Part shown: positions 44,921-53,931 of the stretch, piece by piece
How the letters are laid out: each line of letters opens with the position of its first letter
How positions within the stretch are numbered: the first letter of the stretch is position 1
DNA from: Polyangiaceae bacterium
GTDB lineage: Bacteria; Myxococcota_A; Polyangia; Polyangiales; Polyangiaceae
Length of the DNA stretch: 62,505 nt
Direction: 5' to 3'
Assembly: GCA_029266615.1 (NCBI GenBank)
Contig: JAQSWN010000063.1
Coordinates: 1 to 62,505, forward strand
Notes under the pieces: generated by a model
What the model was told of the DNA's origin: nothing
What the model saw: the letters and a program-made list of their open reading frames with translations, nothing else
Databases searched by the model: none
Program-made: the position numbers and the translations under genes

Positions 44921-44983
44921 TAGGCAAGCGCAGCGAGCGGCTCCTCGGGCGGGTCAGGCTCGCCCGCGCCTCTCAAGCACGAA

Positions 44984-45004
44984 GGGCCGCTCAGCGAGCG
45001 GCCC
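44984..45004 (-). terminator. Strong hairpin after the glycosyltransferase
   Basis: GGGCCGCTC and GAGCGGCCC form a perfect 9-bp stem with a 3-base loop (AGC). It is downstream of the glycosyltransferase stop on the minus strand. The sequence after it has only a weak T run (TTCG), so it may be a weak or Rho-assisted terminator or an mRNA-stabilising hairpin. Confidence 0.5.
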
Positions 45005-45045
45005 TCGGCTTCGGCAAGCGGCCGAAAGCTCGGCCATGCAGCCGA

Positions 45046-46557
45046 TTAGGCGGCCAGACCGGGAAGGTCCTCGGTGTCCTCGGCGGCGTCCGGCGCGGAG
45101 ATGCGATCCGGCGCGGGAACTGGGCGGCCCAGCTGCTCGAAAAGAACCTGGCTCGCGACGTAGCCGTAGCCGAGCGTGAAGAGCGCCGCGAACGGAGCCG
45201 CGAAGTAATGAGCGGTCTCGATCGACGCCACGATGCTGGCCGCGCTGATGAGACACAAAGCGATCTCCGCGAGCGGCAACTTTGCATGCTGAAAGTAGCG
45301 TCCGGCCACACTACCGCGCTTGGGCGTGCGTACGAACTCGCCGGCCATCTTCGTCAGGCCGTCGAAGACGGCGGCGGTCAGGTGCGGCGCCAGCCCCGCG
45401 CCCAGAGCGATGAGCGCCGGGAGGCGCTTGGCCGCACCCCAACCGGAGCGCCCCTGGGCGACCTCGGCCGTGATGTAGAAGGTCGCGATCGAGCCGGTCG
45501 CCCCGAAGCACAGGGGCAGGTCGATGAGCAGCATGGTGCGCAGGTCGGTCGCCGGCATGTAGATGAGGGCCGGCAACAGCAGCAAGCTGAGCATCACCAT
45601 CATGGGGTAAGCGAAGTGGGGCAGCATGTGAAAGCACGCTTCCACGCGCTGGCCGAGCGAGAGCTTGGAAGAGACGACGCGCTTGAGCAGCTTACGAGCA
45701 GTTTGCACGGTGCCCTTCGCCCAGCGAAACTGCTGCGCGCGAAATGCGGACATGTCCTCCGGCAGCTCCGACGGCGTGAGCACGTCGCTGCGGTACACGA
45801 AGCGGTAGCCCGCCATTTGGGCGCGGTAGGACAGATCCAAATCCTCGGTGAGCGTGTCGTGCTGCCAGCCGCCGGCCGCTTCGATCGCCGCCCGTCGCCA
45901 GATGCCACCCGTGCCAGAGAAGTTGAAGTAGTGCGCGGCGCCAAAGCGGGCGCGGTTCTCCACCATGTGGTGGCCGTCCAGCATCAGTGCTTGCACCTGC
46001 GTGAACAAGCTGCGGTCGCGGTTCATGTGACCCCAGCGCGTTTGCACCATGCCGACTCGCGATTCCTGAAAGTGCCCCACGACCTGACGCAGGAAGTCCG
46101 GCTGCGGAATGAAGTCAGCGTCGAAGATGGCGACGAGCTCGCCCTTGGAGGTTTGCAGACCGTAGTCCAGCGCGCCGGCCTTGTAGCCGTGACGCGTCGG
46201 CCGACGAACGTGCTGGGCGTCGATGCCGCGCGCTGCCAACGCTTCCACCGCTTCCCGCGCGATACGCACGGTCTCGTCCGTCGAGTCGTCCAAGACCTGG
46301 ATCTCCAGCTTGTGCGCTGGGTAGTCCATCCGACCCGTCGCTTCGATCAACCGCGCGGCCACGGTGGCCTCGTTGAAGATGGGCAGCTGAATGGTCACCA
46401 CCGGCAGCGCCTCTTCCGCGATCTCCACGCGACGCTCCCCGACCTGAATCCGCCGACGATGCAGCCAGCACTGGTAAACGAGGAGAGCGCGATGCGCGCC
46501 GTAGGTACACAGGACGATCAGAACGGAGCAGTAGGCCGCCAAAAGCAGGATTTGCAT
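45046..46557 (-). CDS. Membrane GT2 glycosyltransferase (cellulose synthase/glucomannan synthase-like)
   Basis: The 503-residue protein has a family 2 glycosyltransferase core: VLDDSTDE (D90-D91), DADF (146-148), TEDLD (237-239) and QQFRWAKG (QxxRW at 275-279), the complete set for processive beta-glycan synthases. N-terminal and C-terminal hydrophobic helices form a pore-like domain. It resembles CslA or BcsA-type enzymes that make cellulose or glucomannan, but no PilZ domain or bcs partner is present. The nucleotide sugar cannot be read. It stands alone, with a kinase gene upstream. Confidence 0.88.
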   Translation of the reverse strand: MQILLLAAYCSVLIVLCTYGAHRALLVYQCWLHRRRIQVGERRVEIAEEALPVVTIQLPIFNEATVAARLIEATGRMDYPAHKLEIQVLDDSTDETVRIAREAVEALAARGIDAQHVRRPTRHGYKAGALDYGLQTSKGELVAIFDADFIPQPDFLRQVVGHFQESRVGMVQTRWGHMNRDRSLFTQVQALMLDGHHMVENRARFGAAHYFNFSGTGGIWRRAAIEAAGGWQHDTLTEDLDLSYRAQMAGYRFVYRSDVLTPSELPEDMSAFRAQQFRWAKGTVQTARKLLKRVVSSKLSLGQRVEACFHMLPHFAYPMMVMLSLLLLPALIYMPATDLRTMLLIDLPLCFGATGSIATFYITAEVAQGRSGWGAAKRLPALIALGAGLAPHLTAAVFDGLTKMAGEFVRTPKRGSVAGRYFQHAKLPLAEIALCLISAASIVASIETAHYFAAPFAALFTLGYGYVASQVLFEQLGRPVPAPDRISAPDAAEDTEDLPGLAA

Positions 46558-46716
46558 CGCTTGGCCTAGCGACTACCAACCCTCTGACCGCCGATTGTCA
46601 CCGAAATGTAATTCAGTGTACGACCCTGTCGGGTGAGTGCCGCCGAGAGCCCCGCTCACCCCGCTTAGTTATTGAAGGGGCGCCCCTCCCCTCCAGCGCT
46701 CAGGTCAGACGAAACG

Positions 46717-48270
46717 TCAGAAGCCGACGTCCGGCCCGGATGCGGGGCCTGGTGGCTTGGACGGCCGGGGCGGCGGAGCGGGACGGTACGGCTTGGGGGC
46801 GGAGGGCGTCGCGGTCGCGGACGCGGGCGGCGCCGCGGAAAGCGCAAGCACAGGCGCGACCGTAGCCGCGATGACGGGCAGGGGTGGCGCGATGGGCGGG
46901 GTGGTGGCCACCGTGGGCGGGGGTTGCGTGAGCGGCTGCGCGACGGGCACGGGCGGCGCACTTTCCGGGCTGGGTGCGAGCAGCTTGAAGGCGACCCCGA
47001 CGGCAATCCCCAGCACGATGACGGCGGCGGCCACCGCCGCGATGATGGTACCGGTGCTCCTCGACGAGGACGGCGTCGGGGTTTGAGTGGTGGGCGCACC
47101 CGTCGCCATTTGCAACGTGCTCGCCGTGGACGCGGCGACCGGGTAGACCGCGTTGGGCCCCGTGCGATCCGCGGAGGGATACGGAGTGACCGGCAAGACC
47201 GCCGGCGGCGTGTACGCGCCCGAGCCGGGCATGAGCCCCGGGGTTGGCGTCGCGCCGGGGCCGCTCGCGAAGCTCGGCATCGGAATGTCCCCGGTGGAAT
47301 AGGCGCCCCGGACCGGCACGCCGCACACGGCGCCGAGCGACTCCGCGAGCTCGCTCGCGGTGGAGAAGCGCCCTTCGGGTTCCCGGCAGAGCGCTTTGGT
47401 GAACCAGGCGTCGAAACCCGGCGGCACGTCGGGCGTGAGCTGCGAAGGCACCGGCAGCGGCGCGGTGCACAGCTTGACCAGCAGGTCTCCGACCGCTTCG
47501 CCTTCGAACGGCAACTGACCCACGATGCAGCGGTAGGCAATCACGCCCACGGACCACAGGTCCGACCGGTGATCCACGCTGCGGAGGCCGCGCGCTTGCT
47601 CCGGGCTCATGTAATACGGCGTGCCCAGCACGGAGCCCGTACGCGTCGCCGACGAGTTGCCGAGCTGATTGTCCGTGAACTTTGCGATGCCGAAGTCCAC
47701 GACCTTCACGACGTCCGCGCCGTCCTCCTCGTCCCAAACCAAGAACACGTTCTCCGGCTTGAGGTCCCGGTGAACGATGCCCGCGGCGTGTGCCTTGGAC
47801 AGCGCGCGGCAAACCTGCATCAACATGCGCGCAGCTTCGCGCGCCGGGATGCGACCCACGCGATCGAGCCGCTTGTCGAGCGGCTCACCGCGCAAGTACT
47901 CCATCACGATGAAAGGACGACCGTCGTCCGTGACGCCGTGATCGTACACCTCGACGACGTGCTTGCTACGGAGCCGCGCGGCCGCGCGCGCCTCGTTCTC
48001 GAAGCGGTTCCGCGCCTCTGGGCTCTCGACGTACTCGGACTCGATGAACTTCACGGCCACGTGCGTGCCGAGGGTGGCGTGCGTGCCTTCCCAGACGGAG
48101 CCCATACCTCCGCGCCCAATCAGCGTCGTAAGCCGATATTTCCCCGCCACCAATCCTTGGGGAGCAACGTCCTGTGCCACCGAGCGCCAAGCGTAGCGAC
48201 CATTGGCGGGCGACGCCACATCGCTCACGCGAAGGTTGGTGGTCATTCTGTCGATTACGTTCGATGGCAC
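46717..48270 (-). CDS. Ser/Thr protein kinase with transmembrane segment
   Basis: This 517-residue protein has a kinase domain with GKYRLTTLIGRGGMGSV, K74, HRDLKPEN (167-174) and DFGIAK (192-197), so it should be active. The Pro-rich region then leads to a transmembrane helix (about 405-430, IIAAVAAAVIVLGIAVGV) and a Pro/Ala-rich tail outside the cell. The ATG at 48270 is preferred; a Met at residue 9 is another choice. It diverges from polA, with 134 bases between them. Confidence 0.95.
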   Translation of the reverse strand: MPSNVIDRMTTNLRVSDVASPANGRYAWRSVAQDVAPQGLVAGKYRLTTLIGRGGMGSVWEGTHATLGTHVAVKFIESEYVESPEARNRFENEARAAARLRSKHVVEVYDHGVTDDGRPFIVMEYLRGEPLDKRLDRVGRIPAREAARMLMQVCRALSKAHAAGIVHRDLKPENVFLVWDEEDGADVVKVVDFGIAKFTDNQLGNSSATRTGSVLGTPYYMSPEQARGLRSVDHRSDLWSVGVIAYRCIVGQLPFEGEAVGDLLVKLCTAPLPVPSQLTPDVPPGFDAWFTKALCREPEGRFSTASELAESLGAVCGVPVRGAYSTGDIPMPSFASGPGATPTPGLMPGSGAYTPPAVLPVTPYPSADRTGPNAVYPVAASTASTLQMATGAPTTQTPTPSSSRSTGTIIAAVAAAVIVLGIAVGVAFKLLAPSPESAPPVPVAQPLTQPPPTVATTPPIAPPLPVIAATVAPVLALSAAPPASATATPSAPKPYRPAPPPRPSKPPGPASGPDVGF

Positions 48271-48334
48271 CCTCGCCTTCCCCGCCCTTCGCGATCGCGT
48301 CGAAACGGTGTCGACCTCACTGCTCGCAACGTTC

Positions 48335-48349
48335 GGGGGCTAGGCCCCC
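48335..48349. repeat. Short perfect inverted repeat between the kinase and polA
   Basis: GGGGGC-TAG-GCCCCC forms a 6-bp stem with a 3-base loop in the 134-base divergent intergenic region. It may be a protein site or mRNA hairpin in the leader of one of the genes. There is no T-tract. Confidence 0.3.
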
Positions 48350-48404
48350 TGGCCGGCGCGCCTCGCGGTGCAGCCTACTGCGGTCGTGTTAAGACGACGC
48401 GGCC

Positions 48405-51227
48405 ATGGCAACGCGGCTATTTCCTCCCGGTTCCGACGACGTCATCTATGTCGTCGATCTCTCGAGCTACGTGTTGCGCGCCTACCACGCCGTCGCGCCG
48501 CTCATGAGTCCCAGCGGAGAACCGACCGGCGCCGTGCACGGCATGGTCAATCTGTTGGAGCTCCTGCTCCGCGAGCAGACCCCGCGGCTCTTGGCAGTGG
48601 CACTGGACTCAGGGCGCGAGACATTCCGTAAGCAGATCTACTCCGACTACAAAGCGAACCGGCCGCCCGCACCAGACGACCTGCGCAGCCAGCTGCAGCG
48701 CTGTGAGCAAATCGTGAACGGCTTCCACGCCGCGATTTACAAGCAGGACGGCGTTGAAGCCGACGACCTCATCGCCACCGTGGTGCGCCGAGCCCGTGAA
48801 AATCAGCTCAAAGTGGTGATCCTGGCCGCTGACAAGGACCTGATGCAGCTCGTCGGCGACGACGTCCTGCTTTGGGACACCATGCGAAGCCGAGTCATCG
48901 GTGTGCCCGAAGTGGAGGAGCGCTTCGGGGTGCGGGTCGACCAGCTGCAGGACTTGCTCGCCCTCATGGGTGATACCTCCGACAACATTCCGGGCGTGCC
49001 GTCGGTCGGTCCTAAAACCGCGATGGAGCTGCTGAAGGCGTACGGCACGCTGCAAGGCATCTACGACAACATCGACAAAATCACGAAGAAGGGTCTTTTG
49101 CAGAAGCTCACGGAGCACCGCGAGCAAGCGTTCTTGAGCCAGCGGTTGGTCGCGCTCAAAGACGACTGCGACATCGTCGTGGATCGCGAAGCGCTCAGCT
49201 ACCGCGGGCGCGACGTAGAGAAGCTCGGCGCTCTCTACAGTGAGCTCGGCTTCACGCGCCAGCTCGGGCTCCTCACGGCGGGACCCGCGGCCGCGCCGAG
49301 CCCCAGTGCGGCGCCCGCCACCACGAGCGCCGTACCGCCGGGCATGACGCAGATGGGTCTTTCCTTCGGAGGCGCTCCTCCCCCTGCGGCGTCGGCCTCC
49401 GCTCCGGCGCCGCGGCCCGTCGCAACGATCGCGACGGATTACGGCGCGCTCTTCGCTCCCCACGAGGTTGCCGAGTTTGCCGCTAGTTTGCGCGGTGAAG
49501 GCCAGGTCGGGCTCGAGATCGTCACGACCGAAGTGAGCCCCACCCGCAGCGCGCTCGTCGGGCTCGCCCTCGCTGGCAAGAACGGGCGCGCACGCTACAT
49601 ACCGGTCGGGCATCGCCTGATGGGCGTGCCCAAACAGGCCACGGCCGCAGAGCTCCGCGAGGCGCTCACGCCGCTACTGGCGGCAGAGGGCGGCGCGCTC
49701 TTTTCGGCGCACGACTTGAAGCGAAGCGACGTCGCGCTGGACAAGCTGGGTCTCCGCATCGGCCGCTACGGCACGGACGGCTCGCTCGCGAGCTACCTGC
49801 TGGATCCCGAAGCGCGCCACGATCGCGTCTCGCTCGCACAGCGCGAGCTCGGGCTCGTTACGGGAACCCTCGAGGAGTTGGCCAAGCCCGCGCGCGGCAA
49901 GCGCATCCCCCACGACGAGCTGCCGATCGAGGCGGTCACGACCTGGGCCTGCGAAAGCGCGGACTATTCGCTGCGGATCGCCGCGCGGCTCACCGAGAAG
50001 CTGGACGATCACGGGCTCAGCCCGCTCTACCGCGACCTGGAGCTGCCGCTCGCAAAGCAGCTCAGCGAGCTGGAGTTGAACGGCATTTTGGTCGACAAAC
50101 AGGTGCTGAGCGAGCTCGGTCGCGAGTGCGACGCGGAGCTCGTGCGGCTCGAGCAAGCCGCGCACCGAGCCGCGGGGCGCGAGTTCAACCCGAACTCCCC
50201 ACGCCAGCTGGAAACGCTGCTGTTCGACGAGCTCGGCTTGAAGTCCCTGAAGCGCACCAAAACGTCGCGGTCCACCGACGCGGAGACGCTCGAGGCGTTG
50301 AGCGACAAGCACGAGCTACCGCGCGTGATTTTGGAGCTGCGGCAGGTGAGCAAGCTGAAGGGCACGTACATCGACGCGCTGCCCAGCTTGCTGGATCCCA
50401 AAACCGGGCGCGTGCATAGCTCCTGGGAGCAGGCCGTCGCTGCGACCGGCAGATTGTCGTCGACGGATCCAAACTTGCAGAACATCCCGATTCGCACCGA
50501 GCTCGGACGCCGCATCCGCGCCGCGTTCGTGGCGCGCCCGGGCCATCAGCTGGTGAGCGCCGACTACTCGCAGATCGAGCTGCGCGTCTTGGCGCACCTA
50601 TCGCAGGATCCGGTGCTGTGCGAGTCGTTTCGGACGCGCGAGGACGTGCACCAGCGCACGGCGATGGAAATCTTCGAGGTGAAAGCGGAGGAGCTTACGC
50701 GCGAGATGCGCACGCGCGCCAAAGCCGTGAACTTCGGCGTCATCTACGGGCAGGGCGACAGCGGGCTCTCGAAAGTGCTCGGAATTCCGCGCGCGGAAGC
50801 TTCCAACTTCATCGCCGCGTACTTCCGGCGTTACCAAGGCGTGCGCACGTTCATGACCGCCACGCTCGAGCGGGCGCGGACGGGCGAGGCCGTGCGCAGC
50901 CTGCTGGGGCGGCACCGTCTGCTGCCCAACATCCGAAGCGCGAACCGCGCCGAGCGCTTGGCGGCCGAGCGCATCGCCATGAACATGCCGATCCAGGGCA
51001 GCGCGGCGGACATCCTCAAGTTGGCGATGTTGAAGCTGCAAAAGCCGCCCACTCCTGGGGCGCGGATGGTCCTCTCCGTTCACGATGAGCTCGTCTTCGA
51101 GGTTCCGGAGGAGGAGGTCACGGAAGCCGAGCAGAAGATCAAGGTGGCCATGGAGAGCGCGTACGAGCTAACCGTACCGCTCGAGGTCTCCGTCGGTCAT
51201 GGCCGAGACTGGAACTCCGCGCACTGA
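48405..51227 (+). CDS. polA: DNA polymerase I with degenerate proofreading site
   Basis: The 940-residue protein contains the 5' nuclease domain (about 10-290, DVIYVVDLSSYVLRAYHAV, QDGVEADDLIATV and LMGDTSDNIPG), a Pro/Ala linker, a 3'-5' exonuclease-like domain (345-535) and the polymerase domain (DYSQIELRVLAHLSQD, KAVNFGVIYGQ, VHDELVFEV). The exonuclease lacks key acids: the DxE position reads E371-I-V373, and the site of E. coli D501 is Ser518. Proofreading is thus likely lost, as in Taq. The gene is followed after two bases by the flavin oxidoreductase. Confidence 0.97.
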   Translation: MATRLFPPGSDDVIYVVDLSSYVLRAYHAVAPLMSPSGEPTGAVHGMVNLLELLLREQTPRLLAVALDSGRETFRKQIYSDYKANRPPAPDDLRSQLQRCEQIVNGFHAAIYKQDGVEADDLIATVVRRARENQLKVVILAADKDLMQLVGDDVLLWDTMRSRVIGVPEVEERFGVRVDQLQDLLALMGDTSDNIPGVPSVGPKTAMELLKAYGTLQGIYDNIDKITKKGLLQKLTEHREQAFLSQRLVALKDDCDIVVDREALSYRGRDVEKLGALYSELGFTRQLGLLTAGPAAAPSPSAAPATTSAVPPGMTQMGLSFGGAPPPAASASAPAPRPVATIATDYGALFAPHEVAEFAASLRGEGQVGLEIVTTEVSPTRSALVGLALAGKNGRARYIPVGHRLMGVPKQATAAELREALTPLLAAEGGALFSAHDLKRSDVALDKLGLRIGRYGTDGSLASYLLDPEARHDRVSLAQRELGLVTGTLEELAKPARGKRIPHDELPIEAVTTWACESADYSLRIAARLTEKLDDHGLSPLYRDLELPLAKQLSELELNGILVDKQVLSELGRECDAELVRLEQAAHRAAGREFNPNSPRQLETLLFDELGLKSLKRTKTSRSTDAETLEALSDKHELPRVILELRQVSKLKGTYIDALPSLLDPKTGRVHSSWEQAVAATGRLSSTDPNLQNIPIRTELGRRIRAAFVARPGHQLVSADYSQIELRVLAHLSQDPVLCESFRTREDVHQRTAMEIFEVKAEELTREMRTRAKAVNFGVIYGQGDSGLSKVLGIPRAEASNFIAAYFRRYQGVRTFMTATLERARTGEAVRSLLGRHRLLPNIRSANRAERLAAERIAMNMPIQGSAADILKLAMLKLQKPPTPGARMVLSVHDELVFEVPEEEVTEAEQKIKVAMESAYELTVPLEVSVGHGRDWNSAH

Positions 51228-51229
51228 GC

Positions 51230-52540
51230 ATGACCGGCGCGCGCTTCCCCGTCTGCGTGTTGGGTGGCGGCCTCGCCGGGCTCTCGAGCAGCATCTTCTT
51301 GCAGCGCGCGAGCGTGGCGCACCGCTTGTTCGAGCGCGAAACGGTGGCGGGCGGACACGCGGTCACGGTGGAGGAGCAGGGTTTTCGTTTCGACCGCACC
51401 GGGCACCTGTTGCACCTGAGGGATCCGGAGATGCAGGCGCTGGCCGCGAGCCTGCTGCCCGCAGAGAAGTACCGGAAGCTCGCGCGACGCAGCGCCGTGT
51501 TTTCGCACGGCGTCTACACGCGCTACCCGTTTCAGGCCAACACGTTCGGGCTACCACCCGAGGTCGCGTACGAGTGTGTTTCCGGCTTCATCGCCGCTCA
51601 CTTCGCGAAGGATCAGCCGCCCGCCGAGAACTTCGAGCAGTACTGCCTGCAGCACTTCGGGGCCGGGATCAGCAAGCATTTCATGCTGCCCTACAACGCT
51701 CGGCTTTGGGGGGTACCGGCGCGCGAGATCACGAGTGAGTGGTGTCAACGCTTCGTGCCCCGGCCGAAGCTCGAAGACGTGCTCCGCGGCGCGCTCGGCG
51801 CGGCCGCACCCGAGCTCGGATACAACGCGTCCTTTTGGTACCCGGAGCTGGGTATCGGCACCTTCTCCGACGCGCTCGCCGAAAGGACTCCGATTGAGCT
51901 GGGAAGGGCCGCTCGGCGCGTGGACCTCTCGCGACGCTTGCTGGTATTCGACGACGAAGAGGTGCCGTTCGACCTCCTGATCAGCACCGTTCCCTTGCCA
52001 GCCCTGGTGGCGCTCTTGTCGGAGGCGCCGAGCGCGGTCGTGGAGGCGGCAGGGCGGCTCCGCTACACGCACTTACATTATTTGGATATCGGCCTCACCG
52101 CACCAAACCTCAATCCGTATCACTGGATCTACGTGCCGGAAGAGAAGTATCCGTTCTACCGCGTCGGCTGCTACTCGCATTTCAGCGAGAAGCTCGCCCC
52201 CGCTGGCAAGTCCAGCCTCTACGTAGAGCTCGCGGACAGGCGCGGTCCGAGCTTGCCTCGAATCTTGCCCGAGGTCGTGCGCGGTTTGATCGAGCTTGGG
52301 CTGTTGAAGAGCGAGCGTGACATCGAATTGTGCCGGCTGCGTACGCTGGACTTCGCGTACGTCATTTACGATCACCATTACCGAGAGTCGCTGGATACCA
52401 TCCTTCCTTTTTTGGCCGACCACGGGATCCTCAGCACCGGCCGTTACGGCGCCTGGAACTACTCCTCGATGGAAGACGCGCTGCTCATGGGGCGTCGCGC
52501 AGCCACGGACGCGGCTTCGCAGTTGGGAGGGGCGCCGTGA
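51230..52540 (+). CDS. FAD-dependent amine-oxidase-like oxidoreductase
   Basis: The 436-residue protein begins with a flavin-binding Rossmann motif (VCVLGGGLAGLSSSIFL) and GGHAVTVEE-like strands, then a substrate-domain region and a C-terminal flavin-binding segment (GRYGAWNYSSMEDALLMGRRAA). It belongs to the broad amine oxidase/protoporphyrinogen oxidase/UDP-galactopyranose mutase superfamily. Its closest function cannot be read. It overlaps the start of a GT2 glycosyltransferase gene (GTGA), a pairing that suggests a role in envelope glycan or lipid synthesis. Confidence 0.85.
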   Translation: MTGARFPVCVLGGGLAGLSSSIFLQRASVAHRLFERETVAGGHAVTVEEQGFRFDRTGHLLHLRDPEMQALAASLLPAEKYRKLARRSAVFSHGVYTRYPFQANTFGLPPEVAYECVSGFIAAHFAKDQPPAENFEQYCLQHFGAGISKHFMLPYNARLWGVPAREITSEWCQRFVPRPKLEDVLRGALGAAAPELGYNASFWYPELGIGTFSDALAERTPIELGRAARRVDLSRRLLVFDDEEVPFDLLISTVPLPALVALLSEAPSAVVEAAGRLRYTHLHYLDIGLTAPNLNPYHWIYVPEEKYPFYRVGCYSHFSEKLAPAGKSSLYVELADRRGPSLPRILPEVVRGLIELGLLKSERDIELCRLRTLDFAYVIYDHHYRESLDTILPFLADHGILSTGRYGAWNYSSMEDALLMGRRAATDAASQLGGAP

Positions 52541-53250
52541 ACGAAGCGCCGGAGGTCTCGTTCGTCATCCCGGTGTACAACGAGGAAGCGATCTTGCACG
52601 CGGCGGTGGTGGATCTGCGCGAGCGCCTCGCCCCCCACCACCTGCGCTACGAGCTCATCCTCGCGGAAAATGGCTCCCGCGACGGCACGGTCCTGGTCGC
52701 GGAGGAGCTCGCGGCACGTTACCCAGAGGTCCGCCTGGAACGAAGCGACGCGCCGAACTATGGGCGCGCTCTCCGCCAAGGCATCCTCGCGAGTCGTGGC
52801 ACCTTCGTGATCTGCGAAGAAATCGACCTGTGCGACGTAGATTTTCACCTCCGCGCGCTCGCGCTGCTCCGCGGCGATGAAGCCGACTTCGTCGTCGGCT
52901 CCAAGCTCATCGGCGGCGCGAAAGACGAGCGGCCTTGGCTGCGCCACGCCGCGAGCCTCCTCTATACGGGCGCGCTCCGGCTGCTATTCGACTTCAAAGG
53001 GACGGATACGCACGGGCTCAAAGCCTTTAGGCGCGAACGCGTCGCGCCCCTCGTCGCGGCGTGCCGCATCGAGAGGGACGTCTTTGCGAGCGAGCTCACG
53101 CTTCGCGCGTACCGCGCCCCGCTGCGCGTCTTGGAGATCCCGGTGCGCGTCTTGGAGAAACGCCCGCCCTCGATCAATTTGACTCGACGCGTGCCGCGCG
53201 TCCTTGCCAACTTGGCTCAGCTCGCCTGGGCAATTCGCGCCGGGCGCTGA
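52537..53250 (+). CDS. GT2 glycosyltransferase (dolichyl-phosphate-mannose-synthase-like)
   Basis: GTG 52537 overlaps the stop of the oxidoreductase gene. The 237-residue protein has the GT-A start VSFVIPVYNEEAILHAAV, then LILAENGSRDGT and the DxD-like EEIDLCD. It lacks membrane spans. It resembles small transferases that load sugars onto polyprenyl phosphates. It is coupled with the flavoprotein, and the HAD phosphatase converges on it. The sugar is unknown. Confidence 0.85.
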   Translation: MNEAPEVSFVIPVYNEEAILHAAVVDLRERLAPHHLRYELILAENGSRDGTVLVAEELAARYPEVRLERSDAPNYGRALRQGILASRGTFVICEEIDLCDVDFHLRALALLRGDEADFVVGSKLIGGAKDERPWLRHAASLLYTGALRLLFDFKGTDTHGLKAFRRERVAPLVAACRIERDVFASELTLRAYRAPLRVLEIPVRVLEKRPPSINLTRRVPRVLANLAQLAWAIRAGR

Positions 53251-53256
53251 GCGCAT

Positions 53257-53913
53257 TCACCAGATTTCGATCGGCCAACCGCGCCGCTTCGCGACCCTGC
53301 GCAAGCGGCGGTCTGGATTGATGACGATCGGCACCTTCACGAACTCGAGCAGCGGCAGGTCGGTGATGCTGTCGCTGTAGAAGGTTGAGTCCTCGAGCGT
53401 GAAGCCTTCTCGCTCGGCGATTTTGGCCGTGCGCTCGATCTTGCCCAAGCCGTAGCAGAGCGGCTCGACGATGCCGCCGGTGAAGCGACCTTCGACGTCC
53501 ACCTCTAGCTCCGAACAAATGACGTGCGGGATGCCGAGCTCGGCCGCGACGGGCTCGGCCACGTAACGGGTAGCGCCGGTCACGATGGCTACGAAGTCAC
53601 CCGCCTCCCGGTGCTTGGTCACCGCGTGTCGCCCCGCTTGCTGCACCTCGGGCAGCACGTAGTGCGGGAACAAGTCCGCGCAGCTCTCCGCGAGCCACGA
53701 CTCCTCGCGCCCGCGGAACCCCTCGAGCGCCTTGCGGGCGACCTTGGGCGCGTCGATGACCCCGAAGGAGTATTGCGTCACCCAGAGCGCCACGCGCAGC
53801 GCGTCCAGAAGCGACGCCTCGCCTCGGTCCCGGCGGTAACGCGTGTAAAGACGCGCGGAGTCGACACGGAGCAGCGTGCGATCCATGTCGAAGAGAGCGG
53901 CGCGGCGTGCCAA
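53257..53913 (-). CDS. HAD-IB family phosphatase (SerB-like)
   Basis: A TTG at 53913 gives a 218-residue HAD enzyme, the usual size for this group. Motif I is FDMDRTLL (nucleophile Asp, acid Asp), motif II is IVTGATR (the T of this motif), motif III/IV is FYSDSITDLPLLEFV. These match the HAD-IB group that includes phosphoserine phosphatase and lysophosphatidic or acyl-phosphate phosphatases. Longer starts would overlap the divergent gene. It ends 6 bases from the convergent GT2 gene. The substrate is not predictable. Confidence 0.87.
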   Translation of the reverse strand: MARRAALFDMDRTLLRVDSARLYTRYRRDRGEASLLDALRVALWVTQYSFGVIDAPKVARKALEGFRGREESWLAESCADLFPHYVLPEVQQAGRHAVTKHREAGDFVAIVTGATRYVAEPVAAELGIPHVICSELEVDVEGRFTGGIVEPLCYGLGKIERTAKIAEREGFTLEDSTFYSDSITDLPLLEFVKVPIVINPDRRLRRVAKRRGWPIEIW

Positions 53914-53931
53914 AACGGGAGGGGTTGTAAC

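Noticed and set aside
46676..46690. GGGGCGCCCC palindrome after the third kinase as a terminator
   Set aside because: It has no loop or T-tract, so it is not called.
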